Below, in pieces: positions 61,320 through 64,000 of a stretch of 64,000 nt of DNA. The notes under the pieces are model-generated. The model ran no database searches. It saw only the letters and a program-made list of their open reading frames with translations, and was not told the DNA's origin. Location of the stretch: the NCBI GenBank assembly GCA_030512295.1, contig JAULSR010000002.1, positions 3,038,001 to 3,102,000 on the forward strand. Direction: 5' to 3'. A program made the position numbers and the translations under genes. This DNA comes from Bombardia bombarda. Taxonomy: Eukaryota > Ascomycota > Sordariomycetes > Sordariales > Lasiosphaeriaceae. The stretch's first letter is position 1; the number at the start of each line of letters is the position of its first letter.

Positions 61320-64000
61320 TGACGAGCCTGACTGACTGCCTGCTTTGCTGCTCACCTGGTGAAAAGGTGTTGATGCGTTGGCAGTCATGTCATGGTCCCC
61401 GCCGGCCCTGGCTGTTTTCTCCAGGCCAGATGACCACCAACTGCTAATCTATGTCCAGCAGCGTGGTCGGTCGCCCACCACCCCAGAGTTTTGAAAAGGA
61501 TGGTGTGTGAAGGCTTGGGATGGATGGTGTCTAGGGGAGGGACGGGACGGTGGGATGGATAAGCGGGACGGCGGCCAAGTGGGGGGTCGGGCGTCCAAAG
61601 GGGGGTGGCATGTGATAGAGGAGGGAGGAAAAAGTGCAGAAAATCCAAGACACGGTGAGTTACTTTGGCCAGAGTTGGTGGTGAATTGGTTGGTCGGGGG
61701 TTGATTGCCTCACCTTCGGTTGATTCATTGCTATTTATTTTGGTAAAATAATAATATTGAGAATAAAACATAAACAGTCAGTATCAACAAATCTGATATT
61801 GATCATTGTTATCTTCAAAAAATACTCGTCTGATCTTGGTTCGGTATTCGATTGCACATCAGTTGCAGAAGGTACGAGATACATCATTGAAGCGGGACCC
61901 TTGGTACTTGCCTGGAGAAGTATAGTATCTGCCCAGCACGTGGAAGGAACGTCCCACAAGTACCGAGCAGATGTCAAAGATTAAAATAATTAAACCCAAA
62001 TCCAAATGCAAAATAGAAATTCACAATTTCTCGATTGATCCCCACCGTTTCCCATCAAAGCACCGTTTAAGGCGTGCGCCTCTTTCAGTTATCGTGACCA
62101 GCCCGCCACTAACGAACTGATAAGTACTGGTAACTTGGAAGGCAGTACGGATATGTCATCGTGTTCGTATGCAGCCCAACAACCGTCCCTCAATTCCAGC
62201 AGGTCCCGGTCCAATTCAGCTGTCCGCCTCCAGGAGAAAAGAAGCAACGAGCAGGACATCTAGATCCTATAATACTGCCATCTCCTGGGGCTGCTGCACC
62301 AGCTCACACCGTTGCTAGTAGTTTTATTGAAAGTGTTGAAACAATAAGAGTGAGTGATAAGGTCGTCCATCTGCCTGCCATTTCTTTTTTTCTTTTTCTT
62401 GCTAAATAATTATTTAATCGACTTTATTATTTATCACCATTTATTTGTTTTTTTCCCTTCAGCCCGTGACTGCCCCTCCCCTCCCCTCCATACCACACCA
62501 CACCACACCTCCTTCATCACCACCACTACCACCACTACCATCTGGTTTCTAAACTTTGAACACCAACAACCACCAACTCCCCACGTCGTCATCATGGGAA
62601 GGGGTATATCTCATTCTGTATCCAATTGTCTCAAAAGGAAAGACATGTCTGGTCGAATAAAAGGACCCCATGTCTCACCTTCTTGCTTCTATTTATTTTC
62701 TGGGCTCACACAACACCACCACTTCACTCACACCTACCTATCTACCAGCCTTACCTGTGCGAGGTTGGCCCTCTATCCCATGAGTGTTCCAGACCCACCC
62801 TGCATTTCCACACCTCTCTTGTAGTCTCAAGCCTTCTCATTCCTTCAATCCAGCCCCAAGCAGGCCCAGATGACTTCATCCAAAGCTTGCCAACGGAATC
62901 TCAGGGTCCCCCCCTTCCTCACGTGCTCAGTACACGCATTCGTGAAGAAGTGAGACATCTAGATTTCTCTTCCTTCTTTGTTCTGGCCAGACTGATATTA
63001 ACATGACATGATGCTGTCAAGTGAGTCGCTGCATGCATGCGTGTATGTGATATTGGATCAAGCGATACCCCTATGTCTCTGAACCTAAATACTACCTTTG
63101 CTTGATATACATTAACAGACCTTTATCGCTGAGGCTACCTGCATCCCTCATATCATACCTGACTTGTCAGCTTGTCTGAATCTCAAACTCTGTAACCATC
63201 GTGACCCTAGCTGACTGATGGTGGCGGCGGTCATGGCGATGGTATAGCAATGGTAATGGGGAGGGAGGGGTGCTGCACCGGCTTCCATCCCGTCTGCCCG
63301 CCCGTCATCCCGCCGGCCGGCATGGCACTCTGCTGCATTCTGCTGACACATGTCGAACATACATGTTATACTACCTTACCTTACACTCTTTTTTCCCTTT
63401 AATTTTAGATAACATGCCACGGTATGAGACATGTGGCAGTTTCTCGCAGTTGCAGTTGATCCATAGTATCAAAGCATCCGTCAGCTGCGCTGCCTAACTC
63501 AACTGCCGCCACTGTTTGCTGACTGAGCTTCATGATAACGCCACATTCAAAATGCTTCGAGGTATTGTGTGATCACCGGGACCGGGTAGTGGGAACTTAG
63601 TGATGATGTCTACATCGGTTAGGATATATTTTCTTTGATAACCTTCATTCACTCTAGTAATTCCTTGTGATCACGGGCAGGTTCGTCATACTTAATTCTA
63701 TTTTGCTTCGCCCTTCTAAATTTTAAGAGATGCTACCTACGCTACCGTTCCCATAACTACGTTTGCTCTATGCTATACGCAGCTGTAGGCACCTTACACT
63801 TTACATAGAGTGTATGCAGATGTGTTCTCTAGAGATGTATCATCATGACAAGTCAAGAAGTGTAGTATTATCTAGAAGCTAGGTAGCTAGTTGAACTAAA
63901 TGGAACTGCTCTATCTGTTCTAAGATGGCGTCCATCTCGCTGCGTTATATGAAGCAAAATTTCCGAGCCAATGCTTCCATAGTGCAAACATGAGCCCCCC

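Larger units (their letters stand above)
58249..64000. other. 5.8-kb spacer to the window end without supportable genes
   Basis: The first part should hold the promoter of the CHY gene. Landmarks: an inverted repeat TGATGTTCT...AGAACATCA at about 58849-58891; a C-run near 59337-59350; a perfect hairpin at 60421-60445; a CAG run near 60803-60824; a GCTGT array at 61264-61319; AT-rich sequence at about 61730-62030. Frames such as 62354-62824 are low complexity without domains. Confidence 0.45.

Noticed and set aside
1..64000. CRISPR array, tRNA genes or a secondary-metabolite cluster
   Set aside because: No regularly spaced repeats, no convincing tRNA A/B boxes with a foldable cloverleaf, and no biosynthetic enzymes beside the MFS transporter and Zn2Cys6 gene.

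Overview
The window comes from a filamentous ascomycete nuclear genome, most likely a Sordariomycete-like Pezizomycotina. The evidence is: short introns (53-127 nt) with fungal CTRAC branch points; fungus-restricted families (TOK potassium channel, Zn2Cys6 regulator, DUF1752/DUF3295 protein, DHA2 drug transporter, CHY-finger protein); and two single, dispersed 5S rRNA genes instead of a tandem 5S array. Species-level placement is not possible from this sequence alone. Gene density is low: seven protein genes plus one decayed gene in 64 kb.

Layout. 1-1818 (+): C-terminal part of a TOK-type two-pore potassium channel cut by the window edge. 2433-2552 (-): 5S rRNA gene. 2897-4484 (+): Zn2Cys6 transcription factor with one intron and an apparent 1-nt frameshift in a C7 tract. 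5726-8961 (-): six-exon large GTPase resembling SLIP-GC/dynamin-like proteins, including a GC-AG intron. 9.1-19.5 kb: no supportable gene. 19563-20911 (-): APH-like phosphotransferase pseudogene with two in-frame stops and two frameshifts. 23583-25460 (-): DUF1752 + DUF3295 protein. 25.5-45.4 kb: about 20 kb with no supportable gene, rich in microsatellites. 45427-47568 (-): TLC-domain polytopic membrane protein. 48532-50432 (+): DHA2-type MFS transporter, divergent from the TLC gene. 50.4-55.7 kb: nothing supportable. 55755-55874 (+): second 5S rRNA gene, identical to the first. 56099-58248 (-): RWD-like plus CHY zinc-finger protein. 58.25-64 kb: nothing supportable.

I reconstructed gene models by joining open frames through splice sites with matching phase. 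For every intact model the summed exon length is a multiple of three and the known family motifs run across the junctions. The genes do not look like a biosynthetic cluster; they read as an ordinary core or subtelomere-independent segment with unusually wide spacers. I see no transposon, CRISPR array, tRNA or convincing new multi-gene system. The most informative observations are the paired 5S genes with conserved -29 TATA elements, the pseudogene, the transcription-factor frameshift, the GC-AG intron, and the large spacers that carry repeated TAGGTACCTA palindromes.
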